From: a virus
IMG/VR virus record: IMGVR_UViG_3300005921_000011
Span: 1-31,601 of that record
Length of the DNA stretch: 31,601 nucleotides
Strand: one strand, 5' to 3'
The notes under the pieces were generated by a model. It was not told the DNA's origin and did not search any database. It saw only the letters and a list, made by a program, of their open reading frames with translations. Each line of letters begins with the position of its first letter. The first letter of the stretch is position 1. Made by a program: the position numbers and the translations under genes. This document shows, piece by piece, positions 14,641 to 23,416 of the stretch.

Positions 14641-15123
14641 ATGGCGAAGAAATCACTGAACGACGAAGCCAAGGGTGCAAAAGCCGGTGACGGCTTGGCT
14701 CTTGATACCAAGCAGGGTATCGAGCAGTCGCACTCCAATGGCAGCCAGTCCGGTCACTCCGGGCACGGCAAGGGCTCTTCGGGCCTCGAGCGTCTGCTCG
14801 AGCCGGAGAAGAATGACGACGAGTTTGGCAAGGGCACGGTTGCCGCGCCTGCTGAGCTCGACGAAATTCGCGACGGCCCGAATCAGGACGGCATGGGCGA
14901 AGAGACGCTGCTTTACGGCGGCGGCTACTTCGAGGTCGAGAAGGCGGGGTTGGAGGACGGCGTGAGCATCCGTGAGACGATGGATGCCGACAAGGCTGAG
15001 CCGAACTACAACTACGACATCGACCCCATGACTGGCAATGCTCCGGAGCGCAAGGTCGGACGTAGCAACAACTACACCGTATCGGGCAAGCGCCGGAACA
15101 AGTTCCTGGTCGGAGAGATGTAA
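14641..15123 (+). CDS. Unknown hydrophilic 160-residue protein after the capsid gene
   Basis: A good SD precedes ATG 14641, 16 bases after the capsid stop, so it is in the same transcript. N-terminal 50 residues are Lys/Gly/Ser/His-rich and disordered; the middle is acidic (EPEKNDDEFGKG, ELDEIRDGPNQDG); the C-terminal 40 residues are mixed and end KRRNKFLVGEM. No domain is recognised. Genes in this position often encode decoration or head-completion proteins. The terminator right after it ends the head transcript. Confidence 0.55.
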   Translation: MAKKSLNDEAKGAKAGDGLALDTKQGIEQSHSNGSQSGHSGHGKGSSGLERLLEPEKNDDEFGKGTVAAPAELDEIRDGPNQDGMGEETLLYGGGYFEVEKAGLEDGVSIRETMDADKAEPNYNYDIDPMTGNAPERKVGRSNNYTVSGKRRNKFLVGEM

Positions 15124-15148
15124 GAAACCGCTGCGGCGGTAAGAAACG

Positions 15149-15186
15149 CCCGGCGGTCTGGCAACAGGCCGTCGGGTTCTTTCTTT
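15149..15186 (+). terminator. Intrinsic terminator after the capsid operon
   Basis: CCCGGCGGTCTG (15149-15160) pairs with CAGGCCGTCGGG (15165-15176) over 12 base pairs with two G-U wobbles, closing a GCAA (GNRA) tetraloop. The T-rich tract TTCTTTCTTT (15177-15186) follows at once. This is a classic rho-independent terminator and lies between two convincing genes. It would trim read-through so that head proteins are made in excess over tail proteins. Confidence 0.9.
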
Positions 15187-15198
15187 GAGGAGCACAGC

Positions 15199-15642
15199 AT
15201 GGCACAGCGAATTCCGCGAACGCAGTACGAGTGGGATCGTCCGGCCCTCGGCATCACCGAGAAGCAGTTCGACAAGGGCGCCGACCTCTACGAGGGGATC
15301 AACGGCAGCGCCCACATGGATACGAAGTTCGAGAACACTGAGCGCCTGCAGGTCATGGACCCGCATGGCGATCACCACGGCCGTCCGATGCCGCGCGACG
15401 GAGACTTCTTCGAAGCGTGGAACCACAATGAGTGGGGCAAGGACAGTTTCGATCAGGCCGAATACGATCGGCGCTTTGAGGGCCGGCGCGATGGCAACAA
15501 GCCGTATCATGGCTTGGGCCTGCCGGGGAAGAAGGATCTCGCGTCGAACGCGAACCCCGCCTACTGCAACGGCAACATTGCCGGCTTGGCGGATTGCGAA
15601 GACGACCCGCGCGATCAGGGGATAGGGCAGAAGACGCCGTAG
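15199..15642 (+). CDS. Unknown 147-residue acidic protein
   Basis: SD GAGGAG precedes ATG 15199, just after the terminator. The protein is hydrophilic and rich in Asp, Glu, Gly, His and Asn: YEWDRPALGITEKQFDKG, then DPHGDHHGRPMPRDGDFFEAWN. Two Cys sit near the C-terminus (AYCNGNIAGLADCED). No signal peptide, membrane segment or motif is seen. By position it may be a minor head or connector protein. Confidence 0.55.
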   Translation: MAQRIPRTQYEWDRPALGITEKQFDKGADLYEGINGSAHMDTKFENTERLQVMDPHGDHHGRPMPRDGDFFEAWNHNEWGKDSFDQAEYDRRFEGRRDGNKPYHGLGLPGKKDLASNANPAYCNGNIAGLADCEDDPRDQGIGQKTP

Positions 15643-15652
15643 GAGGGCGACG

Positions 15653-16051
15653 ATGGCTCGCAATACGTCAGGGCTGCGCCGAGGCTCAGCCCCCGGGCTG
15701 TCACGGCTGCACGGCGGCCCGTTGGTGGACCTGCTTCCTCCGGAGGCGGCGCCGACACCGGTGTATGACCCCGAGGCGCTTGCGCAGCAGGTCTCTTCCG
15801 AGAACGGGCCCCGGCTCGTTCAGGGGAAGAACCTCTTCTCCCCTTCCGGCCAGTTCATTCGTGAGCTGCCGGAGGGCGAGTGGTACGTGACCACTCCGGA
15901 GATGGAGGCGAATAACCGCAAGGCGCGAGCGAAGCAGCGCGCGCAGCGAGCGGGAAAGGGGCTCGTCGATCTGGCAAAGCTGCCCGATGACGTGCTGAAG
16001 ATCCAAAAAGAGCGCGCGCAGATCCTAGCTGCTGAGGCGCTGGGAGAGTAG
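15653..16051 (+). CDS. Unknown 132-residue protein upstream of the adaptor
   Basis: SD GGAGG precedes ATG 15653. N-terminal part is Gly/Pro/Leu-rich (RGSAPGLSRLHGGPLVDLLPPE). The middle holds a strand-like unit (LFSPSGQFIRELPEGEWYVTT). The C-terminal 50 residues are a long basic helix (NNRKARAKQRAQRAGKG ... QKERAQILAAEALGE), possibly coiled. Three bases separate it from the adaptor gene. A neck or head-completion role is plausible, not shown. Confidence 0.55.
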   Translation: MARNTSGLRRGSAPGLSRLHGGPLVDLLPPEAAPTPVYDPEALAQQVSSENGPRLVQGKNLFSPSGQFIRELPEGEWYVTTPEMEANNRKARAKQRAQRAGKGLVDLAKLPDDVLKIQKERAQILAAEALGE

Positions 16052-16053
16052 CG

Positions 16054-16878
16054 ATGGCCCTGACACCCGTAGCCAACATGACCTTCCTGCAGCTGGTTCA
16101 GCAGCTGTACCGCGAAGTGGGCGCTGCCGGCGGCACGCCGACGACAGCCATCCCCACCACAGCCAATACCACGGGCGAAATCCTGCGCCTCGTGAACTAC
16201 GTGCACGATGCCGAGCTCGACATTCAGAACATGTGGGTCGACTGGAAGTGGCTGCGCCAAACACTGACTTTCTACACCGCGGCGCAGAACCAGACCGGCA
16301 TCTTCACGACTTCCGGCGGCTCGATCAGCGCGTATCCCACAGACCTCGCCGAGTGGGACTGGAAGAGCTTCTTCATCTATCCGGTGAATGCGACTAGCCC
16401 GCAGCCGCTGGCGACCGCTGAGTGGCAGGAAGTGCGCAATCAGGTGTTCAACACCACGAGTTACACCCAGCCGTGGCGCGTCATCGTGATGCCGAACAAC
16501 ACCTTCCGATTCGACAACATCCCCGATCAGAGCTACCAGTGCTTCTGCGAGTACCGTACGGTGCCGTATGACCTGAAGAACGATGCGGATGTGTCAAACA
16601 TCCCGACTCGCTTCGCCAATCGCGTCATCCTCGAGATGGCACGCCTGAAGTACGGCATGTTCGAAAACGCCCCCGAGCAGGTGGCGCAGGCGAAGTTGCA
16701 GCTCTATGGCACGGTGACGGATGACGGCATCCCGACCAACATGGGCCTCCTCGCCGCGCTCGAGAACGATCAGCTGCCGAACCGCAAGAACAGCCGGCGC
16801 CAGCAGGGCAACAACATCGTCGTGTCGACTGACTACGGCGTGGGATACGACAGCCAGAACTGGGACGGGAGCTACTGA
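16054..16878 (+). CDS. Head-tail adaptor, phage SU10 adaptor type
   Basis: 274 residues; GGGAGAG precedes ATG 16054. Adaptor proteins sit under the portal and connect it to the tail nozzle. The N-terminus has the pattern of SU10-type adaptors: FLQLVQQLYREVGAAGG, a Thr-rich link, then TGEILRLVNYVHDAELDIQNMW and WKWLRQ. A beta-rich middle follows, and a helix RFANRVILEMARLKYGMFENA near residue 200 in turn. The C-terminus is flexible (NSRRQQGNNIVVSTDYG). Length is normal for the group, and the stop overlaps the nozzle ATG (TGATG). This points to a short-tailed virion. Confidence 0.78.
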   Translation: MALTPVANMTFLQLVQQLYREVGAAGGTPTTAIPTTANTTGEILRLVNYVHDAELDIQNMWVDWKWLRQTLTFYTAAQNQTGIFTTSGGSISAYPTDLAEWDWKSFFIYPVNATSPQPLATAEWQEVRNQVFNTTSYTQPWRVIVMPNNTFRFDNIPDQSYQCFCEYRTVPYDLKNDADVSNIPTRFANRVILEMARLKYGMFENAPEQVAQAKLQLYGTVTDDGIPTNMGLLAALENDQLPNRKNSRRQQGNNIVVSTDYGVGYDSQNWDGSY

Positions 16879-19385
16879 TGCCCCGCGGTGGCGGCCTCAA
16901 GTCTGTCACCCAGACGAAGTACTATCCCTTTAACGGAGGGCTGGACGTCGTCACGCCCGCGCTTTCTGTGGATCCTGGTTTCTGCCTTGCGATGGTCAAC
17001 TACGAGCCGTACTACAACGGCGGCTACCGGCGCATCGACGGCTACGAGCGCTTCGACGGGCATTCGAAGCCCAGCCTCGGGACTGCATACGGCTTCCAAG
17101 TAAGCTCTCTCTCCGGCATCACCGGCGTGGGCACTCTCACTTCAACCTCGGCCACCAACGTCTACCAGCCGGGGACCGGCGTCACTTCCGGCGCGACCGC
17201 CATCGTGGTTGCCGCGATCACCACCTACACGCAGACGGTGCAGATCACCGGCACGCTGACGACCACCGGTACAGCTACGCAGTATTGGCTGGCGATCACG
17301 CGCGTCGCCGGCACGTTCGCTACTGCCGAGAAGATGTACATCGGCACGACGACGATGACCGCGACGATCGTGACGACGCCGTCAGCCAACTATGGCCCGG
17401 GCGGCACCGGCACGGACGGCTTCCTCTACACCAGCGAGTTCGAGTTCGGCGCGCAGAACTACTACCGCCAGCAGATCCTCGTGGTGCCCGGCACGGGCAA
17501 TATCTTGGGTGTCTGGCAGAACGGCAGCAACGTATACGCAGTCCGCGGAACGAGTACAAACACCGGCACCCCGGCGGTGATGTGGCTCTCCACCAGCACC
17601 AACGGCTGGGGCACGAGCGCACTCACCTACGCGAACACGCTCTACTACGGCACGCTGGCGCTCAACACCGCCATCTTCACCGCGCAGATCAACCAGAACG
17701 GGTACATGATCGTCGGCACGATGACCGCCGGCACGCTCGCGGCCGGCATGACGGTCAGCGACACCACGGGTCTCGTGCCGATCGGCGCTACGATTACGAA
17801 TCAGCTGCCCGGGGGCGTCGCCGGGGGCACGGGCACATACCAGCTCAGCGTCATCCCTTCGATCCCCGTTCCGGTCGAGGGCATGTTCGCCTGCAACGAC
17901 ACCGCGACGCTGCCCATTGCGGGACAGACCGTCACCGGCGTTACCAGCGGAGCGGTGGGCACGGTCGCCTACGTGATCCCGCAGGACACGGCTGTCGGGT
18001 ACATCGCTTTCAGCAAAGTCACAGGAACTTTCTCCAACGCGGAGAGCCTCACGGCCGGCGGTACCGGGTTTGCCAATGCCGTCGGCACGAACGTTCTCTT
18101 CGCGCTTCCCGGCGGGACGCAGGGTTTCTACCGCTGGCAGAATCAGAATTTCTACGCCGGCACCGCGCAGTACAATGCCTACGGTTGCAACGGCGTCGGG
18201 CCGGCATTCCAAATCGACAATGCCCAGCTGATCACGCCGATCCTGATGCCGCTCATTGCGCTGACGAACCAGCCCCCGGCCAACAACCCCTTCCTGCTGT
18301 GCGCCTACCAGGGTTTTCTCTTCCTCGCCTTCCCGGGCGGCATCTATCAGCAGTCGGTGGCGGGTTCGCCGCTGCAATTTGACGGCTTCTTGGGTGCGGA
18401 GGAGTTCAGCGTCGGTGACACGATCACCGGCCTCTTCAGCATGGTCGGCCCGAATCTCATCATCCCGACGAAGCATTCTTCGTGGGCACTCTCGGGGAAT
18501 TCAGATGCAAACTTTGTTCAGTCTCTCGTTGCTGAAAAAGCCGGAGCCATCCTATATTCTGGTCAGCTCCTTGACACTGTATATGCCATCAACAACCTGG
18601 GCATTACCTCCCTCAGTCGTACCCAATCTTACGGCAACTACGTCGGTGCTACCGTCTCTCAGCTGATCCAGCCGATGATCAATGCGCTGCGCCCCAACTT
18701 CAACGACTCGACCATCGTGCGAGAGTTCAACGAGGCGCGCTTCTACTTTAACGACGGTTCGTGCCTCATCATGTACGTGCCGGGGTTGGGTCAGCAGAAC
18801 AAGGCATGGAGTGCGATCGAGAGCGGCGTGACCGCGCAGTTTGGCTACGCGAGCTACCCCTCTCCGATCTTCAACATCTGCAACTCAGAAGACCAGAACA
18901 ACAACGAGGTCGGCTACTTCGGCCTCAGCAACGGAGACGGGTATGTCTACCAAGACAGATCGGGGCAGTCCTTCGACGGCATTGCCATTACTTCCTATAT
19001 ACGACTCGCTTTCAATAACGTGGGATCCCCTGCCGTACGGAAGTACTTCCGCAGGGCGGACCTGGAGCTCAACTCTCCCGCCCAAGTCATGCTCAAATTC
19101 GCCGCTGACCTCACGTACAGCAACGAGGAAAGTGCGAGCTCGCTCCAGTTCCTCACTGCGGCGAATATCCCGGCGGTAGAAGTCTTCGGTGGCGGCGGCT
19201 ACTGGGACAGTGTCAACTGGAATCAGTTCTACTGGGACGGCCAGGCGATCAGCACGGCGCGCGCCCAGCTTGACGGCACGGGCCTGAACATCAGCTTCCT
19301 GATCTTCCACCAGGCCGTGGTCGATCTGCCGTTCGTCCTTCAGGGACTGACACTCTACTATGACCCGCGAAGGAATCAGCGCTAA
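16878..19385 (+). CDS. Tail nozzle-like protein with inserted beta domains
   Basis: 835 residues, starting in a TGATG overlap. The opening KYYPFNGGLDVVTPALSVDP and NYEPYYNGGYRRIDGYERFD matches the start of podovirus nozzle/tail-tubular proteins, which form the channel below the adaptor. The core has propeller-like blades (FLAFPGGIYQQS, LIIPTKHSSWALSG, EFNEARFYFNDG, NNEVGYFGLSNGDGYVYQD). Three extra beta units are inserted: about 97-165, 265-335 (with a GGTGTYQLS end as in many fibre repeats) and 337-412; the first and third share a VTSGA... VxGTF-x-x-AE pattern. No catalytic motif. The stop overlaps the fibre gene (TAATG). Confidence 0.72.
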   Translation: MPRGGGLKSVTQTKYYPFNGGLDVVTPALSVDPGFCLAMVNYEPYYNGGYRRIDGYERFDGHSKPSLGTAYGFQVSSLSGITGVGTLTSTSATNVYQPGTGVTSGATAIVVAAITTYTQTVQITGTLTTTGTATQYWLAITRVAGTFATAEKMYIGTTTMTATIVTTPSANYGPGGTGTDGFLYTSEFEFGAQNYYRQQILVVPGTGNILGVWQNGSNVYAVRGTSTNTGTPAVMWLSTSTNGWGTSALTYANTLYYGTLALNTAIFTAQINQNGYMIVGTMTAGTLAAGMTVSDTTGLVPIGATITNQLPGGVAGGTGTYQLSVIPSIPVPVEGMFACNDTATLPIAGQTVTGVTSGAVGTVAYVIPQDTAVGYIAFSKVTGTFSNAESLTAGGTGFANAVGTNVLFALPGGTQGFYRWQNQNFYAGTAQYNAYGCNGVGPAFQIDNAQLITPILMPLIALTNQPPANNPFLLCAYQGFLFLAFPGGIYQQSVAGSPLQFDGFLGAEEFSVGDTITGLFSMVGPNLIIPTKHSSWALSGNSDANFVQSLVAEKAGAILYSGQLLDTVYAINNLGITSLSRTQSYGNYVGATVSQLIQPMINALRPNFNDSTIVREFNEARFYFNDGSCLIMYVPGLGQQNKAWSAIESGVTAQFGYASYPSPIFNICNSEDQNNNEVGYFGLSNGDGYVYQDRSGQSFDGIAITSYIRLAFNNVGSPAVRKYFRRADLELNSPAQVMLKFAADLTYSNEESASSLQFLTAANIPAVEVFGGGGYWDSVNWNQFYWDGQAISTARAQLDGTGLNISFLIFHQAVVDLPFVLQGLTLYYDPRRNQR

Positions 19386-21001
19386 TGGCACAGCCAGTTT
19401 TCTACACCTACAGTGGCGCCTTCATCCCGGGGACCCTTGCGCGTGCTGAAGCCGAGGCCACCGAGTTCACCTCCGTGCAGGTCGGCTTCGACAAGCTCGC
19501 CATCCAGGGCATCGACAGCGGGACAGCCAATGCCTACGTAGTGACGACATCCGGTGGCCAAGACGGCGCGTACTCAGATGGCATGGTGGTTGAATTCAAA
19601 GCAGCGAACAGCAACACCGGCGGCAGCACGATTGCCGTCGACAGTGGAACAGCTGTGGGCCTTACACAACCCAACGGCCAGTCTCTTGTTGCTGGCGCAA
19701 TCATCGCGAACAATTGGTATACCTGCCGATATAACAGTACATACAGCGCGTGGACGGTCATCGCGCCATCCAGTACAGTTATCACGAGCAACACGATCTC
19801 GGCGGCAGCACCCACGCATCTTGTGGGGCTGGTGGCCGCGGGCGGTGTCTCGACGGCATGCGCGCCGATCGACGTGACATTCGCGCTCGACCAGACGATC
19901 AGTCCGACGATGACCGGGGCGTGGAAATTCTCCGGCGCGGTGCAGTTCGCATCCACGGTGACGTTCGCCACCGGTTTCACGCTGACGGGCGCCAACAATG
20001 CGTATGCGATTACGCTGGACGGCAGCGCGACACTGGGCGAATCCTACGGCGTCGAGATCAATGCCGGTACGAACGCCAGCGACATTGCCTTCCTCGTTAA
20101 CAACCAAAGCGGGGGCACGGCTTTCTTCGAGATCTTGGGCACCGGCGGCGTCACCGTGGGCTCGCCCACGGGCGGCAGCCAAGGTCTCGGAACGATCAAT
20201 GCAACCGGCCTGTTCGTTAATGGCGCAGCTGTCAAGACCACCAGCATCTCAAGCGCCAATCCTTCGGCTACAATCGGATTGGCGGCAGTCGATGGTACGG
20301 CGCTGACCTTCATGACATCCGATAGCGCGCCGGCGCTATCGCAAGCCATCGTGCCGACGATGACCGGCGCATGGACATTCACACCGTCGAGCGCCGTCAC
20401 GGCGGTCACAATCAATGCCCGGGTGAATGCGGCCGGTCTGTCTCTGGTTGGCGGCACCAACACGGTCAACACCTACCTGCTGTCGCTCGCCACTGGGCAA
20501 GGGTCGGGTTTTTCCAGTGGTATATCCATTCAAGCCGGCACAAGTAGCGCCGACGCCGCTCTTTACATCGCCAACGCGGCTGCCACCCTTGCCTACTTTG
20601 CGGTTTTTGGCGATGGCGAAACATACGTATATCAACCAACCACGTATGCTGCTGTTGGCCCCTCGGGCACTTACCAAGTTGGCATGATGGAGGCAAACCT
20701 CAATTCCCAAATAAGCGGCAGCTATGCGTTGGTGATGACTGACCGGGGCAAACTTGTCGAAACGGCCGGACACACTCTGACGATTCCCGCCAACGCAAGT
20801 GTCGCGTTTCCGGTCGGCACCACCATCGTAGTGTTCAATGGAAGTTCCGCCAGCAGCACCACTATCGCCATTACATCTGACACGCTTTTGTTCATTCCTT
20901 CGAACTCCACCGGCTCGCGAACGCTGGCCCCCTTAAGCGTGGCAACGCTCTACAAACTCGCCGCCACTGAATGGCTCATCTGGGGGTTTGGAATCACATG
21001 A
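19385..21001 (+). CDS. Tail fibre protein
   Basis: 538 residues; AAGGA upstream and a TAATG overlap with the nozzle. The first 45 residues (GAFIPGTLARAEAEATEF ... VGFDKLAIQG) are a known phage-fibre attachment pattern that anchors to the nozzle. The middle is a long Thr/Ser/Ala/Gly-rich beta region with repeated TMTGAWKFSGAV / TMTGAWTFTPSSAV units. Near the C-terminus, YALVMTDRGKLVETAGHTLTIPANASVAFPVGTTIV resembles a common fibre-tip beta domain. No chaperone gene is obvious. Probably the main receptor-binding fibre; the receptor is unknown. Confidence 0.75.
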   Translation: MAQPVFYTYSGAFIPGTLARAEAEATEFTSVQVGFDKLAIQGIDSGTANAYVVTTSGGQDGAYSDGMVVEFKAANSNTGGSTIAVDSGTAVGLTQPNGQSLVAGAIIANNWYTCRYNSTYSAWTVIAPSSTVITSNTISAAAPTHLVGLVAAGGVSTACAPIDVTFALDQTISPTMTGAWKFSGAVQFASTVTFATGFTLTGANNAYAITLDGSATLGESYGVEINAGTNASDIAFLVNNQSGGTAFFEILGTGGVTVGSPTGGSQGLGTINATGLFVNGAAVKTTSISSANPSATIGLAAVDGTALTFMTSDSAPALSQAIVPTMTGAWTFTPSSAVTAVTINARVNAAGLSLVGGTNTVNTYLLSLATGQGSGFSSGISIQAGTSSADAALYIANAAATLAYFAVFGDGETYVYQPTTYAAVGPSGTYQVGMMEANLNSQISGSYALVMTDRGKLVETAGHTLTIPANASVAFPVGTTIVVFNGSSASSTTIAITSDTLLFIPSNSTGSRTLAPLSVATLYKLAATEWLIWGFGIT

Positions 21002-21672
21002 TCCCGCGTCCTAAATTAGTTGTCGACGGTGTGGAGATCGCGCCGCTCAAATGGAGCCGGGCGATTGACCGCCGCTGCGTGGCGCGGGCTCGCGCGGCCG
21101 CCGAGTTGCGCCGCTACCGCAGGATCAAAGCCACCGGGATCATGGTCGCGATAATGAACGCCGGCTTCGCCCCGACGCTCGCACTTTTTGTCACAGCCCA
21201 AACGACTTCCACCACCACGGTGCCAAGCGGCGCCACCAGTCTCAAGCTCGAAGCATGGGGCGGCGGTGGCAACGGCGGCGGCGGGACCGCGGGGTTTGCC
21301 GGGGGTTCCGGAGCATACACTCTCTGCACGCTGTCGTGCGCGGCGTCGAATGGTAAAACACTGGTTGTCACCTGTACGCAAACGGCGCTGGCGGGCCAGA
21401 CATGCCCGCCGTATACAGTACAGTCTGGGTCGTTTTCAATCTCCACGATCTCAGCAGGCTGTGGAACCGGGGGCCCTTCCGGAAACGGAGGCACCGCGGC
21501 GAACGCGAATTCCGGCGCCACCAACATCAACGGGGTCAACGGGACTTCGACAAATGCCACCCCCGCGGCCAGCAATGGGAATATCCCAGGGGACGGCGGT
21601 CCATATGGTACTGGCGGCGGCCATCTCGGAGGCAACGCCCAGCTCGGGGCCGTAGTCTTCTACTATACGTAG
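20998..21672 (+). CDS. Second glycine-rich tail protein
   Basis: 224 residues from ATG 20998, which overlaps the fibre stop (ATGA); an in-frame start at 20971 is less likely. Residues 1-48 are unusual: VVDGVEIAPLKW, then a very Arg/Ala-rich helix (RRCVARARAAAELRRYRR). Then a short apolar stretch leads to TTTVPSGATSLKLEAWGGGG, the entry of a Gly-rich domain like that in the gene at 2252. Unlike that one it has six Cys (TLCTLSC, TCTQ, QTCPP, GCGTGG). It ends GAVVFYYT. Probably an accessory fibre tip. ATG 21142 is an alternative start that would drop the basic helix. Confidence 0.6.
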   Translation: MIPRPKLVVDGVEIAPLKWSRAIDRRCVARARAAAELRRYRRIKATGIMVAIMNAGFAPTLALFVTAQTTSTTTVPSGATSLKLEAWGGGGNGGGGTAGFAGGSGAYTLCTLSCAASNGKTLVVTCTQTALAGQTCPPYTVQSGSFSISTISAGCGTGGPSGNGGTAANANSGATNINGVNGTSTNATPAASNGNIPGDGGPYGTGGGHLGGNAQLGAVVFYYT

Positions 21673-21686
21673 ACGTACCTCACACT

Positions 21687-21767
21687 ATGATCAGAATCAA
21701 GCACTACCGGCCCGAAGGGCATGAGAGACTCCGCCAAATGGGGTCCGTTACGATGGGGGCAACCTAA
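21687..21767 (+). CDS. Possible 26-residue micro-gene
   Basis: ATG 21687 opens M-I-R-I-K-H-Y-R-P-E-G-H and ends TAA at 21765-21767, overlapping the next ATG (TAATG). It fills the only gap between the Gly-rich gene and the next large gene and is basic. No SD is visible. It may be a real coupled leader peptide or just an open stretch; the overlap is its only support. Confidence 0.25.
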   Translation: MIRIKHYRPEGHERLRQMGSVTMGAT

Positions 21768-22957
21768 TGGCGACGACAGTAGGCGGATCCGATGGGGGCG
21801 CCCTGAGCATGGAGAACACCGGCGCGACCGCGGCCTCCCCGACGACGACGGCCAGCGGCATCACGACGCCATCGGCCCCGTCGCTCCAGAGCCTCATGAC
21901 GGCTCCACAGACGGCCGGTACGTTCGCCGCCTCCGCAGGCGGCACCGCGACCCCGATCGGCACCACGCCAACAGCGACCGCGTCCTTGGCCGGCACGATG
22001 GCAGGCATCACCAATGGGCAGATCAACCCGCAGGATTCAACCAATTCCGCTTCTCAGATCGACGCGATCACGAACGCGAACAGCCCGTACATCCAGCAGG
22101 CAGAGCAGCAGGGCCTGCTCAGCGCGGCAAGTCGGGGGCTTGAGAATTCGAGTATCGGCGCGGGTTCGGCGGAGGCTGCAGCTGTTTCGGCTGCTGCTCC
22201 TCTTGCCGAGGAAAATGCAAGCGAAGCTTCTCAAGGCATGCTCCAGAACGCGCAGCTTAGCACGCAGGCCAACGAGTTCAACGCTAGCCAGCAGAACGCG
22301 AACCAGCAGCTGACGGCCCAGCTCGGCACGCAGGAAGAGCAGTTCAACGCGAGCCAGACGCAGTCCGCGGCGGCCACGAACGCTGCCGCCCAGAACGCCA
22401 TGACCCAGCAAGTTATGTCGCTTGACGAGCAGATCAGCCAGCAGTATCTCTCGGGCACACAGGCCCAGTCCCTCGCCGGTATTCAGGGGCAGTACAACGA
22501 GCTGATCGCGTCCAATTCCAGCGCCTCCAGCATGTTCACTTCCATGATGAACGGCATTTCGGCTATGATGTCTAACCAGAACATCGCAGCCGGGACAGTG
22601 GCATCTAACGTGGCCAACGACATGAACTTGCTCCAGTCGGGACTGGGCATCATCAATTCGCTGAATGGCGGCTCCGGCGCGAACGTGCCGGGAGTGAATA
22701 CCACCGTCTCGAATGGTGGCAACACCGCCACTGTGACGCCGCAGGCCGCGCCCGCAACAACCGCAGCCCCTGCTGCGGGCGCCAGTAAAACGACCACGGC
22801 TGCCGGCACCACCGGATCGAAGGTCACGACGCCCACCACAACGGTAACGGATCCGAAAACGGGCGCCGTAACTAATCCGGCCACAGGCGTGAGCACGCCT
22901 GGATACAAGAGCAATACCGGCAGCGGCGCCGGGAGCGGATCGGCCTTCGGCTTATGA
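21767..22957 (+). CDS. Internal virion/ejection protein candidate, Ala/Gln-rich
   Basis: 396 residues; a GGGGG run upstream and a TAATG overlap. The first 85 residues are Thr/Ala/Pro-rich and disordered. Residues about 95-235 are Ala/Gln/Asn/Glu-rich helices with repeats (NEFNASQQNANQQ, EEQFNASQTQSAA), likely coiled coil. About 240-300 is a more hydrophobic helical part (MFTSMMNGISAMM). The last 100 residues are Thr/Ala/Gly/Pro-rich. This composition, after the tail genes and before a giant protein, fits the ejection proteins of podoviruses. No enzymatic motif. The stop overlaps the GNAT gene (ATGA). Confidence 0.58.
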   Translation: MATTVGGSDGGALSMENTGATAASPTTTASGITTPSAPSLQSLMTAPQTAGTFAASAGGTATPIGTTPTATASLAGTMAGITNGQINPQDSTNSASQIDAITNANSPYIQQAEQQGLLSAASRGLENSSIGAGSAEAAAVSAAAPLAEENASEASQGMLQNAQLSTQANEFNASQQNANQQLTAQLGTQEEQFNASQTQSAAATNAAAQNAMTQQVMSLDEQISQQYLSGTQAQSLAGIQGQYNELIASNSSASSMFTSMMNGISAMMSNQNIAAGTVASNVANDMNLLQSGLGIINSLNGGSGANVPGVNTTVSNGGNTATVTPQAAPATTAAPAAGASKTTTAAGTTGSKVTTPTTTVTDPKTGAVTNPATGVSTPGYKSNTGSGAGSGSAFGL

Positions 22958-23415
22958 TCAGACCACTGGAAATCAGGGACTGTCCTTGGGTTCGAGTGAA
23001 AGCGATGACGTTGGCGGCAGCGATGTATCCAGAGCTGATCGCCGACATTGACAAGGTGCACTGGCTAGTGCGCGACTTCGCAACAGGCCAGACGCACTAC
23101 GCGAAGGTAGTTGGAGAGGTAGGCGAGCCTCGAGCAGTGTTGCTGGCGCGCGTGGATCAGAACACGTGGGCCATGAAGAAGCACGCGACTGTGCTCTTCT
23201 GGTACTCGGAGATTCCCGGTGCCGGTGCAGCGTTGCTTCGGGACTTCCGGCGCTGGGCGGACAGCCAGCAGAAGCAGATTGTGATCGCGGGATTCAACGC
23301 GGACTGGGTGATGATGGATGATCGGCCGCTCATGGTGGCCGAGCGGATTGGGTTCAAACGACGCGGGGACGGAGGGCAGTTTTACTTCCCCCGCGGCCGG
23401 CACTCGGAGAAATAG
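22954..23415 (+). CDS. GNAT-family N-acetyltransferase-like protein
   Basis: 153 residues from ATG 22954, overlapping the previous stop (TTATGA). GNAT enzymes move an acetyl group from acetyl-CoA to an amine. The order of elements fits: MIRPLEIRDCPWVRVKA (first strand/helix), ATVLFWYSEIPGAGAALLRDF (strand plus the R/Q-x-x-G-x-G/A-like loop that binds the CoA pyrophosphate), then a helix RRWADSQQKQIVIAGFN and the terminal AERIGFKRRGDGGQFYF. It is shorter and more divergent than housekeeping GNATs. It lies within the ejection-protein genes, a place where such phage genes recur. It may modify a virion or host protein; the substrate is unknown. Confidence 0.65.
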   Translation: MIRPLEIRDCPWVRVKAMTLAAAMYPELIADIDKVHWLVRDFATGQTHYAKVVGEVGEPRAVLLARVDQNTWAMKKHATVLFWYSEIPGAGAALLRDFRRWADSQQKQIVIAGFNADWVMMDDRPLMVAERIGFKRRGDGGQFYFPRGRHSEK

Positions 23416-23416
23416 C

